64,000 nucleotides of DNA from an uncultured Bacilli bacterium (GCA_934102215.1 CAKOSH010000001.1:248001-312000), one strand, 5' to 3'. Positions 44,783 to 52,753 are shown, numbered from the stretch's first letter. Numbers and translations are program-made. Notes: generated by a model not told the origin, from the sequence alone.

Positions 44783-45409
44783 ATGGAAAAATTAACTATA
44801 AAAGAATTTCAAGATAAAAGTAATATCGAAATTATTGAAGAACTTATGAAAAAAAATAATGGATATATTACTTCAAAGGAATTAGATATGTTTGATATAC
44901 ACAGGATGTATCTTTCAATTATGCAAGAAAAAGAACTTATAAAAAAAGTAGCAACCGGTATTTATATTGATACTAATAAAATTGAAGATAATTATTATGT
45001 CTTTGGTTTAAGTATGTCTAATATAATATATTCTCATATGACTGCTTTATATTTTCATGGTTTATCTATAGAGGCTTCAACTGATGTATATGATATAACA
45101 GTAAAACGAAGTTATAATAGTGCTCATTTAAGAAAACATAATGTGTTTTATGTTGATAATGATATTTATGAACTTGGACTTGTTGAAGTAGAAACACCTA
45201 TGGGTAATAAAGTTAAAGCATATGACGTTGAAAGATGTATATGTGATATTATTAGATCTAAAAATAGAATGGATTCTGAACATATTAAACATAGTATAAA
45301 AGAGTATATAAAAAGAAAGGATAAGGATCTTGTTAAACTATCTTCATATGCTGAAAAAATGGGTATTAAAGATAGTGTAATGAATTATATAGATATGATG
45401 TACGAATAG
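44783..45409 (+). CDS. AbiEi-type antitoxin / transcriptional regulator
   Basis: A 208-aa protein. The N-terminal winged helix-turn-helix (IIEELMKKNNGYITSKELDMFDIHR) is followed by the AbiEi C-terminal domain (SHMTALYFHGLS, VKRSYNSAHLRKHNVFYV, VYDVERCICDIIR-like KAYDVERCICDIIR). AbiEi represses its operon and antagonises the AbiEii nucleotidyltransferase toxin, but no AbiEii gene follows. So this copy is an orphan, or its toxin is an unrelated neighbour. Confidence 0.85.
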   Translation: MEKLTIKEFQDKSNIEIIEELMKKNNGYITSKELDMFDIHRMYLSIMQEKELIKKVATGIYIDTNKIEDNYYVFGLSMSNIIYSHMTALYFHGLSIEASTDVYDITVKRSYNSAHLRKHNVFYVDNDIYELGLVEVETPMGNKVKAYDVERCICDIIRSKNRMDSEHIKHSIKEYIKRKDKDLVKLSSYAEKMGIKDSVMNYIDMMYE

Positions 45410-45497
45410 TATAGATTTAAAGCATAAAGATTTATTTAATAAAATTTTGAAGATATAATTGTATTATTTGAATTTGAAATAGAGTAGGAGGTAACTT

Positions 45498-46349
45498 ATG
45501 AATCAAGATAAAATGCATTTAGTAAATAAAATATTTAAAAATGAAACTATTAGAACTGTATGGGATAAAGAAGATGAAAAATATTATATTAGTGTTGTTG
45601 ATATAGTTGGAGTTGTTTCAGAAAGTGATAACCCAAGAAATTATTGGAAAGTTTTAAAACATAGATTAAAACAAGAAGGAAATGAGTCGGTTACAAGTTG
45701 TAACCAACTGAAATTAAAATCTTCTGATGGTAAATATTATAATACTGATGTAGTTGATATTGAAGGAATGTTTAGAATTATTGAATCAATTCCTAGTAAG
45801 AATGCAGAGCCAATTAAACAATGGCTAGCAAAATTAGGTAGTGAGAGAATAGATGAGACATTTGATCCATCGCTAGCAGCACAAAGAGCGATCGACTTAT
45901 ATAGATCCAAAGGTTTTGATGAAAAATGGATTGCTAAAAGAATTAAGGGTATTCAAGATAGAAAACAACTTACTGATGTATGGAAAGATGGCGGAATAAC
46001 CGAATCAAAAGAATATGCAATTCTAACAAATGAAATTTATAAAGAATGGTCTGGAATGACTGCAAAACAATATAAATCATTTAAAGGTCTTAGAAAAGAA
46101 TCATTAAGAGATAATATGACAGATGTTGAAGTAGCATTAGCTGATTTAGGAGAAATTGCAACAAGAGAAATAGCTAAAAAGAAAAATCCAAAAGGCATAA
46201 ATGAAAATATTGAAGTAGCAAGACGTGGTGGTAAAATTGCTGGTAATGCCAGAGAAGACTTAGAAAAAGAAATTGGTGAAAGTGTAGTTACTAGTAATAA
46301 TACGCTAAACTACGAATATGTAGATGAAAAAGAAATTGAAATGAAATAA
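45498..46349 (+). CDS. Bro-N / DinD-like antirepressor protein
   Basis: A 283-aa protein. The N-terminal Bro-N domain has VWDKEDEKYYISVVDIV, then NYWKVLKHRLKQEG and DVVDIEGMFRIIESIPS. The C-terminal half (LTDVWKDGGITESKEYAILTN and VARRGGKIAGNAREDLE) is like DNA-damage-inducible protein D. A strong TAGGAGG site precedes the ATG. Such proteins regulate phage and element genes after damage; here it may control element 2 excision or defence. Confidence 0.85.
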   Translation: MNQDKMHLVNKIFKNETIRTVWDKEDEKYYISVVDIVGVVSESDNPRNYWKVLKHRLKQEGNESVTSCNQLKLKSSDGKYYNTDVVDIEGMFRIIESIPSKNAEPIKQWLAKLGSERIDETFDPSLAAQRAIDLYRSKGFDEKWIAKRIKGIQDRKQLTDVWKDGGITESKEYAILTNEIYKEWSGMTAKQYKSFKGLRKESLRDNMTDVEVALADLGEIATREIAKKKNPKGINENIEVARRGGKIAGNAREDLEKEIGESVVTSNNTLNYEYVDEKEIEMK

Positions 46350-46381
46350 AGTTATATTTTAATTATTATGGAGTAAGTAGT

Positions 46382-47746
46382 ATGGAAAATAAAATAATAA
46401 GTAATAAAGCACAATGTAAAAAATGTAAAGATATTATTGAGTCAAAAGATACTAATGATTTAAAAAGATGTACTTGTGGCAGCATAGCAGTAGATGGTGG
46501 TCTAGAATATATTAAAAGAATAGGGAATCCGGATGATGTTATAGAGTTATCTGAATATGAGAAAGAAAATTCCAATCACTTATTATCTAGCCCTTTGAAT
46601 TCAAATGTTATAAAAAATGATTTTCCTATAGTTAAAATTCCTTCACCATTATCCATATCAAATAGTTTTAGTAAAAATTTATTACCAGCAATAAAAATAA
46701 ATAATTATTTTAGTGATTTAATTAATACTAATTTATCTTCTCCACTACAAAAGTTTTCAGAATCAATTTTAGAGAGTATAAAACCTAGTTATTTTGATTT
46801 TAATCATAGATTAGTGGAAACAATGAAACCAATTATTTCTATGCAAAACGAACTGATTTCTAGCATAGTAAAACAGATGAATCCAATGCAAGAAATTGCA
46901 AAAAAACTTTCAGAAGCTTTAAAACCGATTACATCACAAGTAATTGATAGTTTACCTAAAATGACATCATATTTTGATGAATTATCAAAGAGTTTGGAAA
47001 AAGCGAGGGAAAATCCAGATAGTTTGCTAAATTGGATAGAATATTCAGAAAAGTTAAGTGAATATATTTGGACTATCCCTTATGACATTTCTTCTGACGA
47101 ATTAAAAAGCCTGACAACCATAGTAAATTCAGAAAAAGAATTTGATAAATATATGTTAAAGTATTTTGATAAAGCAAAACTTGAAAAATTGTTTAATGAA
47201 TTATTATTCAAAATTCCATATAGACATAAAACAATATTAAAACAAATAAAAAATTCGTTTTATCAGAAGGATTATGCGTTGGCTAATACAGGAATATTAT
47301 CAGTAATAGATGAATTATGCTCGCAATTTTTATCAGATAAGGGTTGCTTAAAAAGAAAAGATATAATGCTACCTATAGTAGAAATAATTGATAATACATC
47401 GGATGACAATTTTGAAGTAATTCCGATCTTAGTGCTAAATGATAATATTAATGTAATATATGAAACTGTTGATTTTAATAAAAGAATTAAAATTAAAACA
47501 AATAAAAAAGTTAGAAGAAATCCTAGTCAACATGGGAAATATTTTTCGAATAGAAAGATAGATACAATAATGTTATTGAATACTGTTTATTACTTACTAA
47601 TAGTTATGGATACATATAAACAATATGTAGGAAAGATTATTTATGTAAAAAATTCTGTTGAGCTTAGTTTTGCGAATACCACATATAGCAATGAGATAAA
47701 AAGATTTTATATTAGAAAAAAATATGTAAGAAAAAATAGAAAATAG
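46382..47746 (+). CDS. DUF7695 zinc-ribbon protein with HEPN-like C-terminus
   Basis: A 454-aa protein. The N-terminus is a small zinc ribbon (NKAQCKKCKDIIESK, RCTCGSIAVDGG) of the DUF7695 type. A long Ser/Leu-rich helical middle follows, and the C-terminal domain contains VRRNPSQHGKYF, an R-x4-H motif as in HEPN ribonucleases, within a helical bundle. Its stop codon abuts the left attP arm, so it is the outermost right-hand cargo of element 2. It is most likely an abortive-infection type effector. Confidence 0.6.
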   Translation: MENKIISNKAQCKKCKDIIESKDTNDLKRCTCGSIAVDGGLEYIKRIGNPDDVIELSEYEKENSNHLLSSPLNSNVIKNDFPIVKIPSPLSISNSFSKNLLPAIKINNYFSDLINTNLSSPLQKFSESILESIKPSYFDFNHRLVETMKPIISMQNELISSIVKQMNPMQEIAKKLSEALKPITSQVIDSLPKMTSYFDELSKSLEKARENPDSLLNWIEYSEKLSEYIWTIPYDISSDELKSLTTIVNSEKEFDKYMLKYFDKAKLEKLFNELLFKIPYRHKTILKQIKNSFYQKDYALANTGILSVIDELCSQFLSDKGCLKRKDIMLPIVEIIDNTSDDNFEVIPILVLNDNINVIYETVDFNKRIKIKTNKKVRRNPSQHGKYFSNRKIDTIMLLNTVYYLLIVMDTYKQYVGKIIYVKNSVELSFANTTYSNEIKRFYIRKKYVRKNRK

Positions 47747-47768
47747 TTACACAATGACTATCACCAGG
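47746..47768. other. attR of integrated element 2
   Basis: The left attP arm (47746-47766: GTTACAC, two bases, TGACTATC, then ACCA) leads into the GG core at 47767-47768. Amidase sequence resumes at 47769 as T GGC GAT GGT GCT GAA. Confidence 0.85.
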
Positions 47769-48743
47769 TGGCGATGGTGCTGAAGTAATATACGCTCTTC
47801 GTAACAGCAGCACGCTTTCTAAAAAAATACTTAATGAATTAGAAAAAGAAGGGCAAAACGTAAGAAAGTATTATCAACAAAGACTTCCAAGTAATCCAAT
47901 AAAAGATTATTATTTTATGCAGAGAGATACTCCTAATAATGAAACCGTAACTATTGAATATGGATTTATTGATAGTCCTAAAGATGATGTTGAACAAATT
48001 AAAAACAATTATGAAAATTATGCTGAAGCTGTTATAAGGGCTGTTCTTGATTATAAAAACTTACCATATAAAGCTCCAGCAGGTGAAGGATATTATACTG
48101 TTAAAAAAGGTGATAATTTATGGGATATAGCACACAAGTATGGAATGACAGTAAGCGAACTTAAAGAATTAAACAAATTATCAACAAATACTCTTAAAAT
48201 AGGTCAAACATTAAAGATTGCTAAAAATGATGAAAAAGCACCAGATGAATATTTAATATATAAAGTTAAGAATGGAGACAATCTTTGGGACATAGCAAAG
48301 AAATATAACACAACTGTTTCAACATTAAAATCTATAAATAATTTAAAATCTGATAAATTAACTATTAATCAACAATTATTTATACCTAAAACAAATAATT
48401 TGGGTACAAAAAATGATAATATTTATACAGTGAAGAAAGGCGACACTTTATATGACATTGCTGAAAAGTATAATGTATCTATTAATGATATAAAAGAGAA
48501 AAATAATTTAACATCTAATATATTAAAGATAGGTCAAGTTTTAGAAATACCAAATTCTTCAACTGGTGAGGTAAACTATATTGTTCAAAAGGGCGACAAT
48601 TTAAATACCATTGCTAATAAATATGGTGTTACTGTTAGTGATATAAAAAAACTTAATAATTTAAAAACAAATACATTACAAATAGGACAAGTGTTAAAAA
48701 TACCTGGTTCTACAAATTATAATACATATACAGTAAAATCTGG
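47769..48743 (+). pseudogene. Amidase-LysM gene, piece 3 of 4 (end of catalytic domain and LysM repeats)
   Basis: Continues GDGAEVIYALRNSS, includes the catalytic Glu region VTIEYGFIDSP, and then four LysM repeats of about 45-50 aa, each with a GD(N/T)L(W/Y/N)-IA-KY core. A fifth repeat is opened (TYTVKSG) and cut at GG 48742-48743. As it stands, a frame from the internal ATG at 47917 to a stop in element 3 (48768) could yield a secretionless LysM fragment. Confidence 0.9.
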
Positions 48744-48758
48744 AGACACACTTTTTAT
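48742..48758. other. attL of integrated element 3
   Basis: The GG core (48742-48743) is followed by the right arm AGACACACTTTTTAT (48744-48758), the reverse complement of which matches the left arm at 52569-52583 in 12 of 15 positions. Confidence 0.85.
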
Positions 48759-48915
48759 GGGGGAATAATAGGTAATATTAAAGTATAAGATAGTTTGTTT
48801 TATACTTTTTATTTATCAACAACTCTTTTATCAAGTTTAAGGTAGTGATTAATGACATGATTTAAAAAATACCTAAAATAGTGTATAATTTATTTGATAT
48901 GTGTGAGGTGTAGTT

Positions 48916-50175
48916 ATGAGAGATTTTACTGATTCTATTAAATTTTCAGTGGTAAGAGAAAATCTGAAAAAAAATAATGGTAGAATATGTTGTGAAATTT
49001 GTGGTAAAGAGTTAAAATCCATAAATGAAGGTCATTTTGATCATATAGAGGCTTATGCTAAAGGTGGTAAATCAATAAAAACAAATTGTCAAATTTTATG
49101 TTCTGATTGCAATTTGAAGAAAAATGATAAAGAACTTGCTGATTTCCTTTTAGATGAAAAAGCAAGGAAATTTTTAGAAGGTAATATTATTGATGAAGAC
49201 GGACTTAATATCAAAAAGGAAAATGATAGTTTAAATAATATAAACATTGAGTTAGAGGAAATGACTAAAGAAAAATTTGATATAATGGTTTCTTCTTTTA
49301 TTGCTGATAAAGGAAATATAACAAAGGTTGATTTTAATAGAGTATACAATAATTTGCCACCTATTAAATATGTTTATAAATATTATGGAGATTTTTCTTC
49401 TTTGAAACAAGAATTTAATTTAAAACAAATCGTGTGGAATAGAGAGACAATAAAAGAAGCGTTAGAAAATTATGTGAAAATTCATGGTGATATTTTTCAA
49501 AAGGATTTAAAAACTTGTAATTGTTTACCTTCTTATCCATGTATTATTAAATACTATCCAGAATATGAAGGTTTAAATGAACTTAAAAATAATTTGTTTA
49601 ATTTAAAAATTAGAAATCAATGGACAAAAGAAAAGGTAATAGATGAAGCAAAAAGATTTGTACAAAAAAATGGAAAAATAACTTTAAAAGATTTGACTTT
49701 AGAAAATAATTTACCAACTGCAAGAGTAATATATAAATATTTTGGAACTATGGAAAATTTCCAAAAACTTGTTGGTTCTCAAATTTCTAAAAAAAATGAA
49801 TTAATAACTATTTCTGATATTGATAAATATGTTGAAGAACTATTTTGGGCAAGAGATAGAATATTTAATACGAGAAAAGATTTATTAGATGTGTTTCCAG
49901 TATCTGAAAGTGTTATTTATAAAAATTTTGGTACTTTTGATTTGTTTTGTGAAAAATATAATATAGTAATTAAGAAAAAGAAAAAAGCAAAATTTACAAA
50001 ACAAGAAATTGATGATATTATTCTTGCTTACATAAAAGGTGGGAATTCTATACCAAAAGTTGCTAAAGATTTAGTTAAATTAGGTCTACCATCTAGAGAT
50101 GCTATTATGAGATATTATAAAGATTGGCATGAACCTTTTATTTTATATTCCAAATTATATGAAAAAATAAATTAA
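48916..50175 (+). CDS. HNH endonuclease with five C-terminal repeats
   Basis: A 419-aa protein. The HNH domain has CCEICGKEL, HFDHIEAYAKGG and LCSDCNLKK, with two CxxC pairs and the His-Asn catalytic layout. Five repeats of about 50-55 aa follow, each with a Trp/Phe-x-(K/R)-(E/Q) start, a Gly-Asn/Asp centre, LP and an IYKYFG-type end (YVYKYYGDF, CIIKYYPEY, VIYKYFGTM, VIYKNFGTF, AIMRYYKDW). They resemble homing-endonuclease-associated (HNR) repeats that bind DNA modularly. It has an AGGTG site. Role in the element or its target is unknown. Confidence 0.8.
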   Translation: MRDFTDSIKFSVVRENLKKNNGRICCEICGKELKSINEGHFDHIEAYAKGGKSIKTNCQILCSDCNLKKNDKELADFLLDEKARKFLEGNIIDEDGLNIKKENDSLNNINIELEEMTKEKFDIMVSSFIADKGNITKVDFNRVYNNLPPIKYVYKYYGDFSSLKQEFNLKQIVWNRETIKEALENYVKIHGDIFQKDLKTCNCLPSYPCIIKYYPEYEGLNELKNNLFNLKIRNQWTKEKVIDEAKRFVQKNGKITLKDLTLENNLPTARVIYKYFGTMENFQKLVGSQISKKNELITISDIDKYVEELFWARDRIFNTRKDLLDVFPVSESVIYKNFGTFDLFCEKYNIVIKKKKKAKFTKQEIDDIILAYIKGGNSIPKVAKDLVKLGLPSRDAIMRYYKDWHEPFILYSKLYEKIN

Positions 50176-50512
50176 AAAAACTTATCATCCTATAAATTTT
50201 AATGAAAATTAGAATTTAGGATGATTTTTTGTTTCTTAAAATATTGAAATAACAATATAACCCCTTTATTTCATCCTTTATATCAACCTGCGAAGTAGGA
50301 TGAATTTTGCAAGTGCAAAATAAGATTTGCACATACCAATTCCTTATGAAATAAGGGATTAATTGGTGTTACTGTGCAAACATCTTATCCTGCTTTTGTA
50401 GAATTAGTATAAAATAATAGAAACTAGGATGATTACATTTTTTTGTGAAAATTATGACTTGACTCTTTTAATTAATGGAACTACTATTCATCATGCAAAG
50501 GAGATGATGTAT
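50176..50512. other. Non-coding region with a long interrupted inverted repeat
   Basis: A terminator-like stem (TCATCCTA / TAGGATGA) ends the HNH gene near 50186-50226. A long interrupted inverted repeat then pairs 50314-50347 with 50351-50393 (GATAAGAT, TTTGCACA, CCAATT and CCTTAT blocks on both arms). Just before it are small palindromes such as TTTTGCA / TGCAAAA. It may be an origin, a transfer site or a structured RNA; no open frame. Confidence 0.6.
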
Positions 50513-50662
50513 ATGAGAAGATTTAATTTTTATTTACCGGAAGAATTATTCGAATGAATAAAATTACTTTCAAAATTTTATAATATCTCTATAACTAGAA
50601 TAATGATGGAATTATTAGAAATAGGATATGTAGAGATGTTAAATACTAGAAAAAATAAATAA
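50513..50662 (+). pseudogene. Ribbon-helix-helix protein gene with in-frame TGA
   Basis: ATG with AAAGGAG upstream; the frame reads MRRFNFYLPEELFE, then TGA (50555-50557), then IKLLSKFYNISITRIMMELLEIG and onwards to a TAA. Both halves fit one 49-residue ribbon-helix-helix repressor, where the stop replaces probably a Glu (GAA to TGA). TGA is a normal stop in this genome, so this is most likely a nonsense mutation. Confidence 0.65.
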
Positions 50663-50727
50663 AATATTTTATTAAATACGGAAGGGTTAGGTGATGATTA
50701 TAAAAATTTATAAATTAATGGAGGAAT

Positions 50728-50835
50728 ATGATAGTAAGTAATATTATTAGTTATGTTGTAAACATACTAAATGATATTACTAAAACAAAAATTATAACCA
50801 TAGAATTAATTGGAGGTATTAAACTCTATGGTTAA
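50728..50835 (+). CDS. 35-aa small hydrophobic protein
   Basis: ATG with a good GGAGG site; starts MIVSNIISYVVNILNDITK, hydrophobic then polar, ending in GGIKLYG. It overlaps the next small frame by 8 bp and carries that gene's ribosome site. It could be a leader peptide coupling translation of the next gene. Confidence 0.45.
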   Translation: MIVSNIISYVVNILNDITKTKIITIELIGGIKLYG

Positions 50836-51007
50836 ATACAAGGTTAATCTAAAGTTTAAAGATACTGAAAAATCTTTAAATGAAATAATTACTGATGTAT
50901 TAAAAATTGAACTGCAAAAGAAGATAAACATGACTTGCAATATATTAAGAAGAGAGCTACCATATAATCATACTCATTATTCCCAAATGGAAGGGAGTAG
51001 TAATTAA
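50828..51007 (+). CDS. 59-aa small protein coupled to the recombinase of element 3
   Basis: Starts MVKYKVNLKFKDTEKSLNEI and ends by a TAATG overlap with the recombinase start. A beta-strand/helix pattern followed by a Cys/Arg-rich end. It resembles the 47-aa frame of element 1 in its N-terminal V-x-Y-x-V strand and following helix. Candidate recombination directionality factor. Confidence 0.55.
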   Translation: MVKYKVNLKFKDTEKSLNEIITDVLKIELQKKINMTCNILRRELPYNHTHYSQMEGSSN

Positions 51008-52572
51008 TGGTAGGGAATAACAGTTTTAAAGTAGGAATATATATAAGATTATCAAGAGATGATGGTAATTTAGAATCTGATAGTATTGTTAGTCAAAGAA
51101 GTTTACTTAATCAATATATTAAAGAAAACAATTATAATTTAATAGAAGAATATGTAGATGATGGTTATACTGGTACTAATTTTGATAGACCATCATTCAA
51201 AAGAATGATTAAAGATATTGAATTAGGAAAAATCAATATGATTATTACTAAAGATATGTCAAGACTTGGTAGAGATTATATTGGTACTGGTGAGCTACTT
51301 GAAAAATATTTTCCAAATAATAATATTAGATATATTGCAATTAATGATGGAATAGATACTTTTATTGATAATGCAAATAATGATATCGCACCTTTTAAAG
51401 CAATTATGAATGATATGTATGCTAAAGATATTTCTAAAAAAATAAAAAGTAGTTTACACTCAAGGATGAAAGATGGATTATATGTATCTGGTAGATGTCC
51501 TTTTGGTTATAAAAAAGATCCAAATAATAAAAATCATTTAATTATAAATGAAGAACAAGCAAGTGTTGTAAAATTAATTTTTGATTTAGCACTTAAAGGT
51601 AATACATATCATTTTATTGCACAAAAATTAACAAAAAGAAAAATTAAAACTCCAGCATCTTATTATAACTATGTATGGAATACTAAATGTATAAATACAA
51701 ATTGTATATCACAAGAATATGGAGTATGGGTTGATACGACTATTAAAACAATTTTAACTAATAGAATTTATGTGGGAGATGCAGTGCAAGGAAAAACTAA
51801 AAAGATTAATTATAAACTTAAAAAGACAGTAAAAAATAATCCTAATGATTATATTGTAGTTGAAAATACACACAAGGCAATAATTGATAGAGAAACTTTT
51901 AATTATGTGCAAACTCTACTACCTAAAAATATTAAAAGACCAGAGAAGAAAAGATTTTATTTATTAGATGGACTCTTATATTGTGGAGATTGCAAACATC
52001 GAATAACAATAAGATATCAAAATAAAACTGGAAGAAGTTACACAACTTGTGATTATTATAGAACATATTCAAAATATCATGTTTGTACCACACATACAAA
52101 TAATTATGAAGTATTAGAAAGTGTAATTTTAGATAATATAAAAGAAGTTTGTAAAAAATATTTAGATAAAAATAAAATCAAAAATTCTATAGGAAATTTA
52201 GAGTTTGAAGATAATACTTTGAAGATAAAAAAACAAATTGAAAGTTTAGAAATTACTAATAATAAATTAATAACAAATTTAGATAAAACTTATATGGATA
52301 TGTTAAAAGGTATTATTGATGAAGAACAATACATAAGGGTAAGTGAAAGTATTAAAAAAGAGATAGAAAATAATAAGTCAAGTATTGGTAATCTTAAAAA
52401 TGAACAACTAAATAGTGATAAAATAGATAATAAAATATTAGAAAAATATATCAATGAATTTTTAAGTATAGATAATCCAACTAGAGAATTAATAATTAAT
52501 TTAGTTGAAAAAATCCATATCTATCAAGATAAAACGATAGATATTATATTTACATTTAAAAATGTTACATAA
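51007..52572 (+). CDS. Large serine recombinase (integrase) of element 3
   Basis: A 521-aa protein. The nucleophile Ser16 is in GIYIRLSRDDG, with SDSIVSQRSLL and KDMSRLGRDY blocks. The Recombinase domain follows (CPFGYKKDPNNKNHL, TTIKTILTNRIYVG), then a zinc ribbon (YCGDCKHRI ... TTCDYY), coiled coil and C-terminal strand. Its stop codon overlaps the left attP arm and is 11 bp from the GG core. Closest to the element 2 enzyme by eye; both use GG cores. Confidence 0.95.
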   Translation: MVGNNSFKVGIYIRLSRDDGNLESDSIVSQRSLLNQYIKENNYNLIEEYVDDGYTGTNFDRPSFKRMIKDIELGKINMIITKDMSRLGRDYIGTGELLEKYFPNNNIRYIAINDGIDTFIDNANNDIAPFKAIMNDMYAKDISKKIKSSLHSRMKDGLYVSGRCPFGYKKDPNNKNHLIINEEQASVVKLIFDLALKGNTYHFIAQKLTKRKIKTPASYYNYVWNTKCINTNCISQEYGVWVDTTIKTILTNRIYVGDAVQGKTKKINYKLKKTVKNNPNDYIVVENTHKAIIDRETFNYVQTLLPKNIKRPEKKRFYLLDGLLYCGDCKHRITIRYQNKTGRSYTTCDYYRTYSKYHVCTTHTNNYEVLESVILDNIKEVCKKYLDKNKIKNSIGNLEFEDNTLKIKKQIESLEITNNKLITNLDKTYMDMLKGIIDEEQYIRVSESIKKEIENNKSSIGNLKNEQLNSDKIDNKILEKYINEFLSIDNPTRELIINLVEKIHIYQDKTIDIIFTFKNVT

Positions 52573-52585
52573 AAATTGTATCAGG
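52569..52585. other. attR of integrated element 3
   Basis: The left arm ATAAAAATTGTATCA (52569-52583) and GG core (52584-52585) precede gene sequence T GAT TCA TTA TGG. The arm begins inside the recombinase stop codon. Confidence 0.85.
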
Positions 52586-52706
52586 TGATTCATTATGGAA
52601 GATAGCTAATAAGTACAATACAACTGTTAATAAATTGAAAACCATAAATAACTTAGATTCAACTGTACTACAAATAGGTCAAAAATTATTACTTCCTACA
52701 ACGTAA
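52586..52706 (+). pseudogene. Amidase-LysM gene, piece 4 of 4 (last LysM and stop)
   Basis: Encodes the end of the fifth LysM repeat (DSLWKIANKYNTTVNKL to VLQIGQKLLLPTT) and the TAA at 52704-52706, followed by the gene's terminator. It has no start codon of its own and is read only if element 3 leaves or the upstream frames join. Confidence 0.9.
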
Positions 52707-52731
52707 AAACATGTCGATTATGACATGTTTT
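52707..52731 (+). terminator. Terminator of the amidase gene
   Basis: A perfect 9-bp stem AAACATGTC / GACATGTTT around a 6-nt loop, directly after the last amidase codon. The T run is short (TTT, then TG). Confidence 0.75.
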
Positions 52732-52753
52732 GTATTGCTAGAATGTTTTAATT

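Larger units (their letters stand above)
33991..47768 (+). mobile_element. Integrated element 2 (13,778 bp), serine-integrase defence island
   Basis: Excision at GG restores GCA GGT GGT GGC GAT GGT GCT, i.e. the amidase motif NAGGGDGAEV. Cargo in order: broken tnpV with a MITE-like insert, unknown protein, two C5 methyltransferases, HNH nuclease, likely second nuclease, convergent ImmA/PIN pair, small proteins, winged-helix protein, serine recombinase, hairpin array, membrane protein, AbiEi antitoxin, Bro-N protein and a HEPN-like protein ending at attR. The recombinase lies 4.1 kb from the right end, unlike in elements 1 and 3. Confidence 0.85.
48744..52585 (+). mobile_element. Integrated element 3 (3,842 bp), minimal serine-integrase element
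   Basis: Excision at GG restores GTA AAA TCT GGT GAT TCA TTA TGG AAG (VKSGDSLWK), completing the fifth LysM repeat in frame. It holds only an HNH-repeat protein, a structured non-coding region, a broken ribbon-helix-helix gene, two small frames and the recombinase. It has no relaxase and is among the smallest serine-integrase elements one could expect to move on its own. Confidence 0.85.

Noticed and set aside
48742..48760. TTATGG shared by both ends of element 3 as the recombination core
   Set aside because: Joining there shifts the reading frame. GG eight or more bases to the left restores the LysM codons exactly and centres the inverted arms.
346..50557. TGA reassigned to an amino acid, because two genes carry a single in-frame TGA
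   Set aside because: TGA ends several intact genes (CotH, the sigma-like gene, the DUF6273 gene) with ATGA overlaps, and the family residues at the two breaks look like Gly and Glu, not Trp. Nonsense mutations fit better.
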